A stretch of 64,000 nucleotides of DNA from VAZQ01 sp963721005 (GCA_963721005.1 CAVRHR010000007.1:744001-808000), one strand, 5' to 3'; positions 18,984-28,014 are shown, counted from the stretch's first letter. Program-made: numbers and translations. The notes: generated by a model from the sequence alone, not told the origin.

Positions 18984-20237
18984 ATGGCGACCGCCGTCTC
19001 CCCCCTGGCGCCCACCAGCGTGCCGCAGATGCCGGCCATCGCCGGCGTGCGGCTCACCACCGCGGCCGCCGGCATTCGCTATGCGGGCCGCACCGACGTG
19101 ATGCTGGCGCTGCTCGAGCCCGGCACCACCGTGGCGGGCGTGTTCACGCGCTCCAAATGCCCCTCGGCGCCGGTCGAATGGTGCCGTGCGAGGCTCAAGC
19201 CCGGCCGCGCCCGCGCGCTCGTGGTCAATTCCGGCAATGCCAACGCGTTCACCGGCCGGAACGGGCGCGCCGCCACCAAGCTCACCGCCGACATCGCCGC
19301 CAAGGCGGCGCACTGCAAGCCCGGCGAGGTCTTCCTGGCCTCGACCGGCGTCATCGGCGAGCCGCTCGATGCCCGCAAATTCTCCGGCGTGCTGGAGCAA
19401 ATGGCCGCGGCTGCCGCCGCGGCGGCCCCGGAGGCCGGCTGGCTCGACGCCGCCAAGGCGATCATGACCACCGACACCTTTCCCAAGCTCGCGACCGCGA
19501 CCGCGCGGCTGGGCAAGGCCACCGTCACCATCAACGGCTTCGCCAAAGGCGCCGGCATGATCGCGCCCGACATGGCCACCATGCTGGCTTTCATTTTCAC
19601 CGACGCGCCGATTGCGGCGCCGGTGCTGCAGGCGCTGCTCCGGGATGGCGTGACCGACACCTTCAATGCGGTGACCATCGACGGCGACACCTCGACCTCC
19701 GACACCCTGATAGCGTTTGCCACCGGCGCTGCCGCCTTCGACGGCGCGCCGCGCATCGCCAAGGCCAGCGACGCGCGGCTCAAGGCCTTCCGGGCCGCCT
19801 TCTTTCGGGTGCTGGCTGATCTCTCCGAGCAGGTCGCCCGCGACGGCGAAGGCGCCCGCAAGCTGGTCGAGGTGGTGGTGGAAGGCGCCGTGTCCAAGCA
19901 ATCGGCGAGGCGGATCGCGCTTTCGATCGCCAACTCCCCGCTGGTGAAGACCGCGTTTGCGGGCGAGGACGCCAATTGGGGCCGCGTCGTCATGGCGGTG
20001 GGCAAGGCCGGCGAGCCGGCCGACCGCGACCGCCTGTCGATCTGGTTCGGCGGGATCAGGGTGGCGCACCGCGGCGAGCGCGATCCGGCCTATGACGAGG
20101 CCGAGGTTTCCGCCGTGATGAAGAAGCCCGAGATCACGCTCAAGGTGGCGCTCGGGCTCGGCCGCGGCCGCGACCGCGTGCTCACCTGCGACCTCACCAA
20201 GGAGTATGTCGCCATCAACGGCGACTATCGGAGCTGA
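18984..20237 (+). CDS. argJ: Bifunctional glutamate N-acetyltransferase / N-acetylglutamate synthase
   Basis: ArgJ recycles the acetyl group from N-acetylornithine to glutamate in arginine synthesis and can also use acetyl-CoA. The 417-residue precursor shows the self-cleavage site KGAGMIAPDMATML; cleavage is expected before Thr199, giving alpha and beta chains, with that Thr as nucleophile. Other signatures are VNSGNANAFTGRNG and the C-terminal YVAINGDYRS. It follows the PPIase gene, as often seen in Rhizobiales. Confidence 0.96.
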   Translation: MATAVSPLAPTSVPQMPAIAGVRLTTAAAGIRYAGRTDVMLALLEPGTTVAGVFTRSKCPSAPVEWCRARLKPGRARALVVNSGNANAFTGRNGRAATKLTADIAAKAAHCKPGEVFLASTGVIGEPLDARKFSGVLEQMAAAAAAAAPEAGWLDAAKAIMTTDTFPKLATATARLGKATVTINGFAKGAGMIAPDMATMLAFIFTDAPIAAPVLQALLRDGVTDTFNAVTIDGDTSTSDTLIAFATGAAAFDGAPRIAKASDARLKAFRAAFFRVLADLSEQVARDGEGARKLVEVVVEGAVSKQSARRIALSIANSPLVKTAFAGEDANWGRVVMAVGKAGEPADRDRLSIWFGGIRVAHRGERDPAYDEAEVSAVMKKPEITLKVALGLGRGRDRVLTCDLTKEYVAINGDYRS

Positions 20238-20342
20238 GGCCAAAAGACCGAGAAGCCCCCCGATGGTCGGGCTTGCAAACCAGCGGTCATTGCAGAATGC
20301 TTCCACGCTCAGTGATCGATCAATTACCGAAGGGAGAGCCTG

Positions 20343-20741
20343 ATGTTCAAGAAGCTGATCATTTGTGCCGCGATCGCCGCCACATGCGCGGGCGGGCCGT
20401 CGGCGAGCTACGCGCAGCAACCCGACCCGATCAAGCGCGCGGTCGTGCAAAAGGCGGAATTCCCCGGCAACACCATGGCGACGCTCTTGGTGATGATCGA
20501 GGTCGTGCCGAATGGTCTGGCTGCCCGACACACCCATCCGGGCGTCGAGACCGGCTACGTGATCGATGGCTCCATGGAGCTCACGATCGGGAGCCAAGCG
20601 CCGGCGATGTTCAAGCAAGGCGACACCTATTTGATTCCGGCGACCGTGCCGCACAGCGTCAAGGCCGGCCCCGGCGGCGTGAAGCTGGTCGCCACTTTCG
20701 TGGTCGAGAAGGACAAGCCGCTGGCCTCGCCGGCGCCTTGA
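20343..20741 (+). CDS. Exported cupin-domain protein
   Basis: A 132-residue protein with a signal peptide (residues 1-25, ending ASYA-Q) and a single cupin barrel. The metal-binding motif 1 is seen as RHTHPGVETGYVIDGSMEL and motif 2 as PATVPHSVKAGPG, so two or three His and a Glu could hold a metal. A GGGAG ribosome site precedes the ATG. It sits between argJ and mutT, genes that are usually neighbours, and may be an insertion. Function unknown; small exported cupins of this type are common and mostly uncharacterised. Confidence 0.8.
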   Translation: MFKKLIICAAIAATCAGGPSASYAQQPDPIKRAVVQKAEFPGNTMATLLVMIEVVPNGLAARHTHPGVETGYVIDGSMELTIGSQAPAMFKQGDTYLIPATVPHSVKAGPGGVKLVATFVVEKDKPLASPAP

Positions 20742-20823
20742 TGCTCTGCGACCGGCGCGCGGGCGATCAAGACCCCGCCGCGCACCGGGCGCTACCCCGT
20801 CGCGATCAACGCTGGCACCGCCC

Positions 20824-21228
20824 GTGAGCCTCAAAGTCGTCCTGGTCGCGGCCTGCGCGCTCATCGATGCCGACGGCCGCGTGCTGCTGGCGCAGCGGCC
20901 GGCCGGCAAGCCGATGGCCGGGCTGTGGGAGTTTCCGGGCGGCAAAGTCGAGCCGGGCGAGCGGCCCGAGCAGAGCCTGATCCGCGAGCTCGAGGAAGAG
21001 CTCGGCATCGCCGTCAAGGAGGACTGCCTCGCCCCGCTCACCTTCGCGAGCCACGGCTATGCGGACTTTCATCTGCTGATGCCGCTTTACGTGTGCCGCC
21101 GCTGGGAGGGAATCGTGGCGCCGCAGGAAAGCCAGCAGCTCGCCTGGGTGCGGCCCAACCGGCTGCGGGACTATCCGATGCCGCCCGCCGACGAGCCGCT
21201 GGTGTCCCATCTGATGGGCTTGCTCTGA
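20824..21228 (+). CDS. mutT: 8-oxo-dGTP diphosphatase (MutT/Nudix)
   Basis: A 134-residue Nudix hydrolase that probably removes oxidised dGTP from the nucleotide pool. The full Nudix box runs from GGKVEPGERPEQS to RELEEELGI (about residues 39-61), and the MutT-like LLAQRPAGKPMAGLWEFPGG precedes it. The frame opens with GTG at 20824; no earlier start is available in frame. The location downstream of argJ is typical in Rhizobiales. Confidence 0.92.
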   Translation: MSLKVVLVAACALIDADGRVLLAQRPAGKPMAGLWEFPGGKVEPGERPEQSLIRELEEELGIAVKEDCLAPLTFASHGYADFHLLMPLYVCRRWEGIVAPQESQQLAWVRPNRLRDYPMPPADEPLVSHLMGLL

Positions 21229-21290
21229 ATCCGGGCGCAGGAACTTCGTCCGAATGCCGGCGTTGTGCCTACTCTCATCTGGAGGACGCC

Positions 21291-21497
21291 ATGCCGCCAC
21301 GGTCTCGTCAAATCGATCGACACTGCGCCTATTGTGGGGCGCCCCTCGTCGCCAATGCCGCCGGCCTGGTCGCCTGGCGCGTCGGCAACCGGTTCGTCTG
21401 CAACGAGTTCTGCGCCGATGGCCTTCCGGACGCGGCGATCGTGCCGCAAGCTGTGTCCCGCCGGGACGGTGCGAAGCGGCCGCTGTGGTTGCGCTGA
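21291..21497 (+). CDS. Small cysteine-rich (zinc-ribbon-like) protein
   Basis: A 68-residue protein with a paired-cysteine pattern, HCAYCG at residues 11-16 and CNEFC around 37-41, likely a small zinc-binding fold. The ATG is well supported by GGAGGACGCC directly upstream. No catalytic motif is visible. It is 62 bases behind mutT and may be on the same message. I do not recognise a named family. Confidence 0.65.
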   Translation: MPPRSRQIDRHCAYCGAPLVANAAGLVAWRVGNRFVCNEFCADGLPDAAIVPQAVSRRDGAKRPLWLR

Positions 21498-21516
21498 CGG
21501 CGCCCGCCGGCGCCGG

Positions 21517-21912
21517 CTACACCGCATACTCGGTAACCTTGACCAGCGCGTAGAACGGCGCCGGCGCAATCGGGCGCAAGCCTGAAGGGGTGCTCAATCC
21601 GAGCACGATGACCGGCAGGATCTGGAACGCATCGCTCCTGGTCCTGGCAATGCCGACCTGCGGGCCGGCCAGATAAGCGACATCGGCGAGCGCGCACGCC
21701 GAGGGATTGTTCTCTTCGGCGTTGACGGCGCTGATCGCGGTCTGCGCGTCGCCGTGGAGCAATGCCCCGACCCTTTCTGCTTCCTTCTGGGTGTCGCAGA
21801 TCATCACGGTGCCGACCTGAACCTCTTGCGCGCGGGCCGGCAGCACGGCCGCCGCCAGTAGGAGGGCAAGGGCACCGCATGTGAACGCCTTGGATATGCA
21901 TCGCGCAGTCAT
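21517..21912 (-). CDS. Exported protein of unknown function
   Basis: A 131-residue protein with a signal peptide (residues 1-28, cleavage after ARA-Q). The mature part has two cysteines (MICDTQ and SACALAD) that could form a disulfide and no recognisable enzyme motif. The ATG at 21912 has GGGAGAAAG upstream. It is convergent with the small cysteine-rich gene. Function unknown. Confidence 0.65.
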   Translation of the reverse strand: MTARCISKAFTCGALALLLAAAVLPARAQEVQVGTVMICDTQKEAERVGALLHGDAQTAISAVNAEENNPSACALADVAYLAGPQVGIARTRSDAFQILPVIVLGLSTPSGLRPIAPAPFYALVKVTEYAV

Positions 21913-22063
21913 GGCTTTCTCCCATCGGGTTGCCGGACGCTCCGGCGCATGAATGATGGGAGCAACATGCCGCGCGTCCGCCGCGGCCGCCGTGACGGTC
22001 ATCACATGAGGGGCGATTTTCCTTAAGCTTGCGCGCGAGCCGCGGACTTGGAAATTCTGCTTT

Positions 22064-22261
22064 TCACTCCGCCCGCATGCCGGCCCGGCTCGCAACCAGC
22101 GAAGCGCTCCAATCGCCCGGCTCATAGACTGGAACCGGCGCGGCAAATCGCGCGAGGGCGCCTGCCCACACGTCGATCCTCCAGCAATCCTCGCCCACCT
22201 GCTCGATCGTCTCGATCAGGTGCTGCGCCTGGGTCTCGGTGGAACTCGCATTGCGGTCCAT
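22064..22261 (-). CDS. Small hypothetical protein
   Basis: A 65-residue soluble-looking protein, with Trp and acidic residues in EQVGEDCWRIDVWAG and no signal or membrane segment. The main evidence is an AGGAGAGATC ribosome site upstream of the ATG and codon composition like its neighbours. No family recognised. Confidence 0.5.
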   Translation of the reverse strand: MDRNASSTETQAQHLIETIEQVGEDCWRIDVWAGALARFAAPVPVYEPGDWSASLVASRAGMRAE

Positions 22262-22370
22262 GGCTGATCTCTCCTGTGGAAGGATAAGCCCATGGAACGC
22301 TCCAAGGTTCCGCTTTCAGCAATATCGTTTTCGCTGGCGGCAGCGGCATCGATAGCCGCCGCCCCGGTTG

Positions 22371-23273
22371 TCAGCGCCCCGCCTTCTCCCCCGCCGAGCG
22401 CTCCTGCGTGCCGAGCGCATCGGCGAGCCGCGTGCGGGCCGAGCCCGGGGCGAGCGGCTGCTGCTGGCTCTCATGCGGGGCCCAGCCCGACAGATAGACG
22501 ATCTCGAAGGTGGCGCGGACGCGCCCGTCCGGATCGGCAAAACGCTCGCGGTAAATCTCCAGCATGCGGGCGAGCGTCGCGCGCCGCAGCGGCCGGCGGC
22601 TGCGATCGACCAGCGGATTGGCGGCGCCCATGCGGCGCAGGTCGTGCAAGAGCTCGAGCGGCCCGGCATAGCGCACCGTGAGACGGTCGACGTCGGTGAC
22701 CGGCAACGCGAAGCCGGCCCGCTGCATGAGCGCGCCGAGATCGCGCAGATCGGCGAACGGCAGCACCCGCGGCGAGATGCCGTCCTCCATCTCGGCTTCG
22801 GCCGCCGCGAAGGCCTGCCGCAGCTCGCTCAGCGTATCGCCGCCCAAGAGCGCCGCCACGAGCAGGCCGTCCGGCTTGAGCGCGCGGCGCACCTGCACCA
22901 GCGTGCCGGGGAGATCGTTGACGAAATGGAGCGAGAGCCCCGACACCACCAGATCGAGCGCGGCAGCGCGCAGCGGCAAGGCCTCCTCGTCGGCCACGAT
23001 CGCAAGTCCGGCCCCGTCGCCAGCGGTTGCCGCCAGCGCATTGGCGGCAATGATGCCGCCGATCTTGTGGCTGGCGGCGAGCGCACGCCGCACCGCGCCG
23101 GTCGGGGTGCCGAGATCGAGCCCGCAGGGGAAGCTGCGCAGCACGGTCGCCAGCCGGTCCGCCAGATCTTCTGCCACGCGGTCTATGAGGAATGTCGAGG
23201 GACCGAGCGCCAGAGCGCGCCGCCCGCGGGCGCGCAGCAAGGCACGATCGATGATCTCCGGGTGAGAAGCCAT
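22371..23273 (-). CDS. SAM-dependent methyltransferase (BioC/NDUFAF5-like)
   Basis: A 300-residue class I methyltransferase. The SAM-binding region starts with the variant motif CGLDLGTPTGAVRRAL rather than a glycine-rich DxGxGxG, followed by AALDLVVSGLSLHFVNDLPG, LVQVRRALKPDGLLVAALLGGDTL and a C-terminal DRLTVRYAGPLELLHDLRRMG. These segments match the BioC / mitochondrial NDUFAF5 branch, which in mitochondria modifies complex I; a complex I or biotin role is possible but not shown. It is divergent from comF, a conserved alphaproteobacterial arrangement. Confidence 0.82.
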   Translation of the reverse strand: MASHPEIIDRALLRARGRRALALGPSTFLIDRVAEDLADRLATVLRSFPCGLDLGTPTGAVRRALAASHKIGGIIAANALAATAGDGAGLAIVADEEALPLRAAALDLVVSGLSLHFVNDLPGTLVQVRRALKPDGLLVAALLGGDTLSELRQAFAAAEAEMEDGISPRVLPFADLRDLGALMQRAGFALPVTDVDRLTVRYAGPLELLHDLRRMGAANPLVDRSRRPLRRATLARMLEIYRERFADPDGRVRATFEIVYLSGWAPHESQQQPLAPGSARTRLADALGTQERSAGEKAGR

Positions 23274-23362
23274 GGCCCCATTGTGTCACGCCCCGCCCGC
23301 ATCCCGAAACCACGGCCGCCCGGCCTTTACGACCGGCGCACCGGGGCGGTAACTTTTACCCC

Positions 23363-24160
23363 ATGTGCAGCGACGTCACGGCCGCGCCGGCGCGCCCCCG
23401 GCGGTTGGCCCGCCTGACCGGGGCCGCGCGCTCGATTTTCGGGCTGGCGCTCGGGGTGGCGCTGCCGCAGCTCTGCGCCGCCTGCCGCGAGCCGGTCGCC
23501 GGCGAGGGACTGTGCGCGGCCTGCTGGTCGAAGCTTTCCTTTATCGCGCCGCCCTATTGCGAGCGGCTCGGCATCCCGTTTCCGTTCGATCCGGGCCCCG
23601 GTGTCCTCTCCATGGAGGCGATCGCCGACCCGCCGGCCTATGCCCGCGCACGCGCCGCGGTACGGTTCGACGAGACCGCCCGCACCCTGGTGCATGCCTT
23701 GAAATATGCCGACCGGCTCGATCTCGCCCCCATCATGGGCCGCTGGATGGCGCATGCGGGCCGCGATCTCACCCGGGAGGCCGATCTGCTGGTGCCGGTG
23801 CCGCTGCACTGGCGGCGGCAATGGGCGCGGCGGTTCAACCAGTCCGCGCTGCTCGCCGAGGTGGTCGGCAAGGCGAGCGAAACCCCGGTCTCCCATGGGG
23901 CGCTGCGGCGGGTCAAAGCCACCCCCCAGCAGGTCGGGCTCGCCCGCACCGAGCGCGCCCGCAACGTGCAGGGCGCCTTCGCGGTGCGTCCGGATGCCCG
24001 GATCGAGGTGGCGGGCCGCCGGCTGGTGCTGGTCGACGACGTGCTCACCACCAGCGCCACGCTCGAGGCCTGCACCCGGACGCTCATGCGGGCAGGCGCC
24101 GCCGCCGTCGACGTGCTGGTATTCGCGCGGGTTGTAGCGCCGGCGCGCATTCCCATATAA
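23363..24160 (+). CDS. ComF family phosphoribosyltransferase-like protein
   Basis: A 265-residue protein with an N-terminal double zinc-ribbon (CAACREPVAGEGLCAAC) and a C-terminal phosphoribosyltransferase fold whose PRPP loop reads RLVLVDDVLTTSATLEA. ComF/GntX homologues are tied to DNA uptake in naturally competent bacteria; the role in Rhizobiales is not settled. It heads a run comF-grxC-nitrilase-DUF1178. Confidence 0.88.
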   Translation: MCSDVTAAPARPRRLARLTGAARSIFGLALGVALPQLCAACREPVAGEGLCAACWSKLSFIAPPYCERLGIPFPFDPGPGVLSMEAIADPPAYARARAAVRFDETARTLVHALKYADRLDLAPIMGRWMAHAGRDLTREADLLVPVPLHWRRQWARRFNQSALLAEVVGKASETPVSHGALRRVKATPQQVGLARTERARNVQGAFAVRPDARIEVAGRRLVLVDDVLTTSATLEACTRTLMRAGAAAVDVLVFARVVAPARIPI

Positions 24161-24188
24161 ACGGTGCGCTGAGATTCAAGTGAATACG

Positions 24189-24485
24189 ATGGCCCAAATC
24201 GACATCTACACCACCCGCTATTGCGGCTATTGCACTTCGGCCAAGGCGCTCTTGAGCCGCAAGGGCGTGGCCTTCTCCGAGATCGACGTGACCGGCGATC
24301 ATGAAGGACGAAACCGGATGGTCGCGCGCGCCAACGGACGCATGACGGTGCCGCAGATTTTCATCGGCCGGACCCATGTGGGCGGCTACGACGAGCTCTA
24401 CGCGCTCGAGCGCGCCGGCGAGCTCGATCCGCTGTTGCGCGAAACCGCGCCCGAAGCGCCCGCCCCGGAAAGCCCCGCCGCATGA
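24189..24485 (+). CDS. grxC: Glutaredoxin 3
   Basis: A 98-residue dithiol glutaredoxin that reduces disulfides with glutathione. The active site is CGYC instead of the usual CPYC (residues 13-16), and the glutathione-binding TVPQIFIG and GGYDELYALE follow. ATG 24189 is preferred; a GTG at 24180 is in frame. Its end overlaps the next gene by four bases, so the two are translationally coupled. Confidence 0.92.
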   Translation: MAQIDIYTTRYCGYCTSAKALLSRKGVAFSEIDVTGDHEGRNRMVARANGRMTVPQIFIGRTHVGGYDELYALERAGELDPLLRETAPEAPAPESPAA

Positions 24486-25366
24486 GCGCTCCGGCCGCGT
24501 CCACCTTCACGGTCGGCTTGGTGCAGATGCGCTCGGGTCTCGATCCGGCTGTCAATCTCGATACCGCGGCCAAGCTCATCGGCGAGGCCAAGGCGGGCGG
24601 CGCCGAATACGTGCAGACGCCCGAGATGACCAACATCATAGCGCTCAAGCGCGAGCGTCTGTTTGCCGCCATCCTGCCGGAGGAAGCCGACCCGAGCCTC
24701 ACGGCCTTTCGCGAGCTCGCCCGCAAGCTCGCCATCCATGTCCATGTCGGCTCCCTCGCCATCAAGCTCCCGGGCGAGCGCGCCGCCAACCGCTCTTTCC
24801 TGATCGACCGCACCGGCGAGATCATCGGCCGCTACGACAAGATCCACATGTTCGACGTCGATCTGGCGAGCGGGGAAAGCTATCGCGAGTCGCGCAATTT
24901 CCGCCCCGGCGAGGCCGCGGTGGCGGCCGATCTGCCCTGGGGACGGCTCGGCCTCACCGTCTGCTACGACCTGCGCTTCCCGGCGCTCTACCGGGCGCTG
25001 GCCGAAAGCGGCAGCTCCATGCTGGCGATCCCGTCGGCGTTCACCCGCCAGACCGGCGAAGCCCATTGGCACATTCTGGTGCGGGCGCGCGCCATCGAGA
25101 ACGGCAGCTTCGTGTTCGCGGCCGCCCAGGGCGGGGTGCACGAGAGCGGCCGCGAGACCTACGGCCATTCGCTGGTGGTCGATCCCTGGGGCCGCATCCT
25201 GGCCGACGGCGGCGTCGAGCCCGGCGTGGTGCTGGCAGAGATCGATCCGGGGGCGGTTGCGGCCGCGCGCGGACGGATTCCCTCGCTGCAGCACGGGCGC
25301 CGGTTCGAGCTGACCGAGCCGAAGGCGGAGCCGCTCGCCTTCGTGGCGGCCGGAGAGCGGCGATGA
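24482..25366 (+). CDS. Carbon-nitrogen hydrolase (Nit2/omega-amidase-like)
   Basis: A 294-residue nitrilase-superfamily amidase. The catalytic triad is seen as Glu in the early YVQTPEMTNI segment, Lys in GRYDKIHMFDVDL and Cys in LTVCYDLRFPALYRAL. The pattern fits the Nit1/Nit2 group, which deaminates oxidised glutathione or alpha-ketoglutaramate. Clustering with grxC suits a thiol-repair role. Four-base overlaps join it to grxC before and the DUF1178 gene after. Confidence 0.9.
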   Translation: MSAPAASTFTVGLVQMRSGLDPAVNLDTAAKLIGEAKAGGAEYVQTPEMTNIIALKRERLFAAILPEEADPSLTAFRELARKLAIHVHVGSLAIKLPGERAANRSFLIDRTGEIIGRYDKIHMFDVDLASGESYRESRNFRPGEAAVAADLPWGRLGLTVCYDLRFPALYRALAESGSSMLAIPSAFTRQTGEAHWHILVRARAIENGSFVFAAAQGGVHESGRETYGHSLVVDPWGRILADGGVEPGVVLAEIDPGAVAAARGRIPSLQHGRRFELTEPKAEPLAFVAAGERR

Positions 25367-25827
25367 TCCGCTACGCGCTTGGCTGCGCCAAGGGCCATTC
25401 CTTCGAAAGCTGGTTCCAGAATTCCGCGGCCTATGACAAGCAGGCCAAGCGCGGGCTCGTCACCTGCCCGCACTGCGGCACCGCCGAGGTCGAGAAGGAG
25501 ATCATGAGCCCGCGGCTCGCCGGCGCGCGCAAGCGCGACGCCGCGCCGCCGCCGTCGAGCGAGCCTGCAAGCGACAAGACCCCGGTCGCCATGGTGTCGC
25601 CGCAGGAGCACGAGCTGCGCAAGAAGCTCAAGGAGCTGCGCCAGCACCTGACCCAGAATTCCGATTATGTCGGGCCGAAATTTCCCGAGGAAGCCCGCAA
25701 GATGCATTACGGCGAGATCGACCACCGCTCGATCTACGGCGAGGCCTCGCCCGACGATGCCAAGAAGCTGCACGAGGAAGGCATCGAGTTCCATCCCCTG
25801 CCGGTGCTGCCGGACGACCGGAATTAG
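25363..25827 (+). CDS. DUF1178 family protein
   Basis: A 154-residue conserved alphaproteobacterial protein. The N-terminus MIRYALGCAKGHSFESWFQ followed by VTCPHCGTAEVEKEIM forms a zinc-ribbon-like Cys/His set; a charged helical middle and the conserved EIDHRSIYGEAS near the C-terminus follow. Function unknown. It ends the comF-grxC-nitrilase operon. In related genomes ubiG often comes next; here an accessory stretch of about 21 kb intervenes. Confidence 0.9.
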   Translation: MIRYALGCAKGHSFESWFQNSAAYDKQAKRGLVTCPHCGTAEVEKEIMSPRLAGARKRDAAPPPSSEPASDKTPVAMVSPQEHELRKKLKELRQHLTQNSDYVGPKFPEEARKMHYGEIDHRSIYGEASPDDAKKLHEEGIEFHPLPVLPDDRN

Positions 25828-26218
25828 TGTTTCTGCACAGACATTCTGACTCTTTCGGCATCTTGATGAGGAGCGCGGGCAACGCTCGCGCCTCCTGAGG
25901 CACTCGAAGGACGAACCATGGTTACGCGCGCGGCGCTGGCGGGCCGTATCCTTCGAGACGGCCGGCAAGAGCCGGCCTCCTTCAGGATGAGGGAGTCAGT
26001 ACTGGACCGGTCAAAACCACTGTGCCGAGGTACTAGCGCCTTATCAGGATGCTCCGGCATCGAGCCAGTATGCCGACGTGGGTGTGATCTGACACCCCTG
26101 CACCTTCTGCCCCGGCTATACTTAAGTCGGTCGGAACGATCCCCTGGTAGGGATGTTATTCGGTACGGGTCCAACTCGATATTGGGGCGTAGCTACAGCT
26201 CAATATGGAGGCGTGACA
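25828..26218. repeat. Intergenic repeat (Bradyrhizobium-type), copy 1
   Basis: These 391 bases contain no gene. A composite inverted repeat runs from about 25880 to 26001: CCTGAGGCACTCGAAGGACG (from 25894) is roughly complementary to the later CCTTCGAGAC...CCTTCAGG, and a perfect hairpin GGCCGGC-AAGA-GCCGGCC sits in the middle. The end string GGATGAGGGAGTCAGTA (25985-26001) recurs exactly at 39589-39605, where a second partial copy lies. The element is typical of dispersed repeats seen between genes in Bradyrhizobium-like genomes. Confidence 0.7.
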
Positions 26219-26536
26219 ATGTTGATCAAGACAAAGTTTTTTCTGGCTGCGGCTTTCAGCCTCGGTACTGCCTGCGCGGCTCTGGCGGGCGCTTGGACCG
26301 ATCCGGCAGGTTATGCGGTGCCAAGCGCGGCGGGAGCCAAACCGGTCCACCACCCGCGCTCGTATCCGGATAACGCGCGCGCCAACGGAAGTTATGCTTT
26401 GGCCCCGTCGGTGACCTACAAGGGCGCGGCTTCCCGACCTCGGTCTGGCTGCACGAATGTTTACTACTACGATCGGGCCCTGGACGGTTACAGCTACGAT
26501 CTGGTCTGCAACGGCATTGACTTGTCGCCGCACTGA
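26219..26536 (+). CDS. Small exported protein
   Basis: A 105-residue protein with a signal peptide (residues 1-23, ending ALAG-A). The mature chain is rich in Ser, Tyr and Pro and has two cysteines, SGCTNVYYYD and LVCNGIDL, likely a disulfide. GGAGG lies eight bases before the ATG. No family recognised. Confidence 0.65.
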   Translation: MLIKTKFFLAAAFSLGTACAALAGAWTDPAGYAVPSAAGAKPVHHPRSYPDNARANGSYALAPSVTYKGAASRPRSGCTNVYYYDRALDGYSYDLVCNGIDLSPH

Positions 26537-26607
26537 GTCGGTGCCCCGGCAGCTCGTCCGGTGGCGGCGGCAAGCGCGCATTCGGGCACGCCAGTGCAGG
26601 AAGGCTT

Positions 26608-26952
26608 TCAGCGCCGCTCGCTCACGACATCGACCGCCGCCGGCTGGCCGCTCTTGACCGCCGCGAGCGCACGTTGAGCACGACATTGAGCATCAGGATG
26701 CGGTGATGCGCGGCGGTCCACAAACGTGCCGGGCGCGAACATGAAATCGCCGTCGCCGCCCATGGCGACCGTGAGCCGCCCATGCGGCTGGTTGGCGAGA
26801 GCCGCGCCGAGCGAAGCCGGCAGCGTGTAGCCGACGCCGCCGCCGTTGCCGCCATTCCAGCGATGCGGCTGGTCGATGCTCCACAGGCGGCGCGGCCAGG
26901 CATTGCCGGTGCTCATCCCCACCAGCGACCATGTCGCGACCCCTTGTGGCCG
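26608..26952 (-). pseudogene. Remnant of a ThDP-dependent enzyme (acetolactate synthase-like)
   Basis: The minus strand reads as the C-terminal cofactor domain of a thiamine-diphosphate enzyme: GGNGGGVGYTLPASLGAALA, then the Mg/ThDP motif VAMGGDGDFMFAPGT. The next part continues as LWTAAHHR in another frame (one extra T near 26730), and the usual middle is missing, because MLNVV joins directly to ALAAVKSGQPAAVDVVSERR and a stop. A stop lies just upstream, so the N-terminal two-thirds are gone. With a frameshift, an internal deletion and a truncation this is a true relic, unlike the single-base breaks elsewhere. Confidence 0.8.
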
Positions 26953-27070
26953 CTACTCAATCGGCTTCGATTCCGCTACGCTGATCGACATCGCATCGGA
27001 CCCAAGGGGTCCGCGGCGGTCGGCCATCTGCGACAGCATGGTGTGACCAAACGACGAACGGGAGGTTGGC

Positions 27071-28000
27071 ATGAACGTGCGCAAGGACTTGCCCGTGCTG
27101 GCGATACTGATGGCCGCGGTTGCGGCACCGGCCTTAGGCCAAACCGCGGCGCCCGCGGCAGCGACGTCGACCACCACCAACGCATCGATCCCGGATTTCT
27201 CCGGCGCCTGGGCGCATCCCGGGATCGGCTTTGGCCTGCCGCTGTCGGGGCCGGGCCCGGTGCGGAACAAATCGCGGCTGCGCACCGGCGCCAGCAATCC
27301 CGATCAGCTGGTCGGCGATTACAGCAATCCGATCTTGAAGCCCGAGACGGCGGCGATGCTCAAGAAGCTCGGCGAGATCTCGTTGTCGGGCCGGGCATTT
27401 CCGGACCCGGACAGCCAGTGCCTGCAGAATCCGGTGCCCTATATCTTCTGGAACTTCTACCTTCGGCTGCTGCAGCAACCCGACAAGGTCACGCTCGTCT
27501 ACCAGCACGACGACGACTTCCGCCAGGTGCGGCTCAACCAGCCGCATCCCGCAAACGTGATCCCGACCGTGCATGGGGATTCCGTCGGCCACTACGAAGG
27601 CGACACGCTGGTCGTCGACACCGTGGGAATAAAGGTCGGGCCGTACCGCACGATCGACCGTTTCGGCACGCCGTATTCGCCGGCCTTGCATGTGGTCGAG
27701 CGCTACCATCTCATCGACTATGAGGCCACCAAAGCCGGGCTCGATCGACTGCGGCAAGAATGGCCGCCGGTCGGCGCCACCATCGATCCCAACTACAAGG
27801 GCAAGGGCTTGCTGCTCGAGTTCACGGTGGAGGATGAAGGCGTCTTCACCATGCCCTGGTCGGGGACCATTACCTACGGCCGCGACGCCAATCCATGGGA
27901 GGAACGCATCTGCGCCGAGAATGTGCAGCACGAGTATGATGGGCACTTCTTTTCCGACCGGGACGCACATGTGCCGACTGCCGACAAGCCGGACTTCTGA
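27071..28000 (+). CDS. Exported protein, EGDTLVVDT/PWSG superfamily (paralog 1)
   Basis: A 309-residue protein with a signal peptide (residues 1-24). It belongs to a large, mostly unstudied group recognisable by IPDFSGAWAHP, DYSNPILKPETAAML, PDSQCLQNPVPYI, GHYEGDTLVVDTVGI, DRFGTPYSPALHVVERYHLID and a late TMPWSGTITYGR. No cofactor motif is seen. It is followed after 14 bases by a clear paralog and then by a molybdenum hydroxylase, and all four probably form one operon. GGAGG precedes the ATG. A role in supplying or binding the hydroxylase substrate is only a guess. Confidence 0.75.
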   Translation: MNVRKDLPVLAILMAAVAAPALGQTAAPAAATSTTTNASIPDFSGAWAHPGIGFGLPLSGPGPVRNKSRLRTGASNPDQLVGDYSNPILKPETAAMLKKLGEISLSGRAFPDPDSQCLQNPVPYIFWNFYLRLLQQPDKVTLVYQHDDDFRQVRLNQPHPANVIPTVHGDSVGHYEGDTLVVDTVGIKVGPYRTIDRFGTPYSPALHVVERYHLIDYEATKAGLDRLRQEWPPVGATIDPNYKGKGLLLEFTVEDEGVFTMPWSGTITYGRDANPWEERICAENVQHEYDGHFFSDRDAHVPTADKPDF

Positions 28001-28014
28001 GGCTCGGACGCGTC

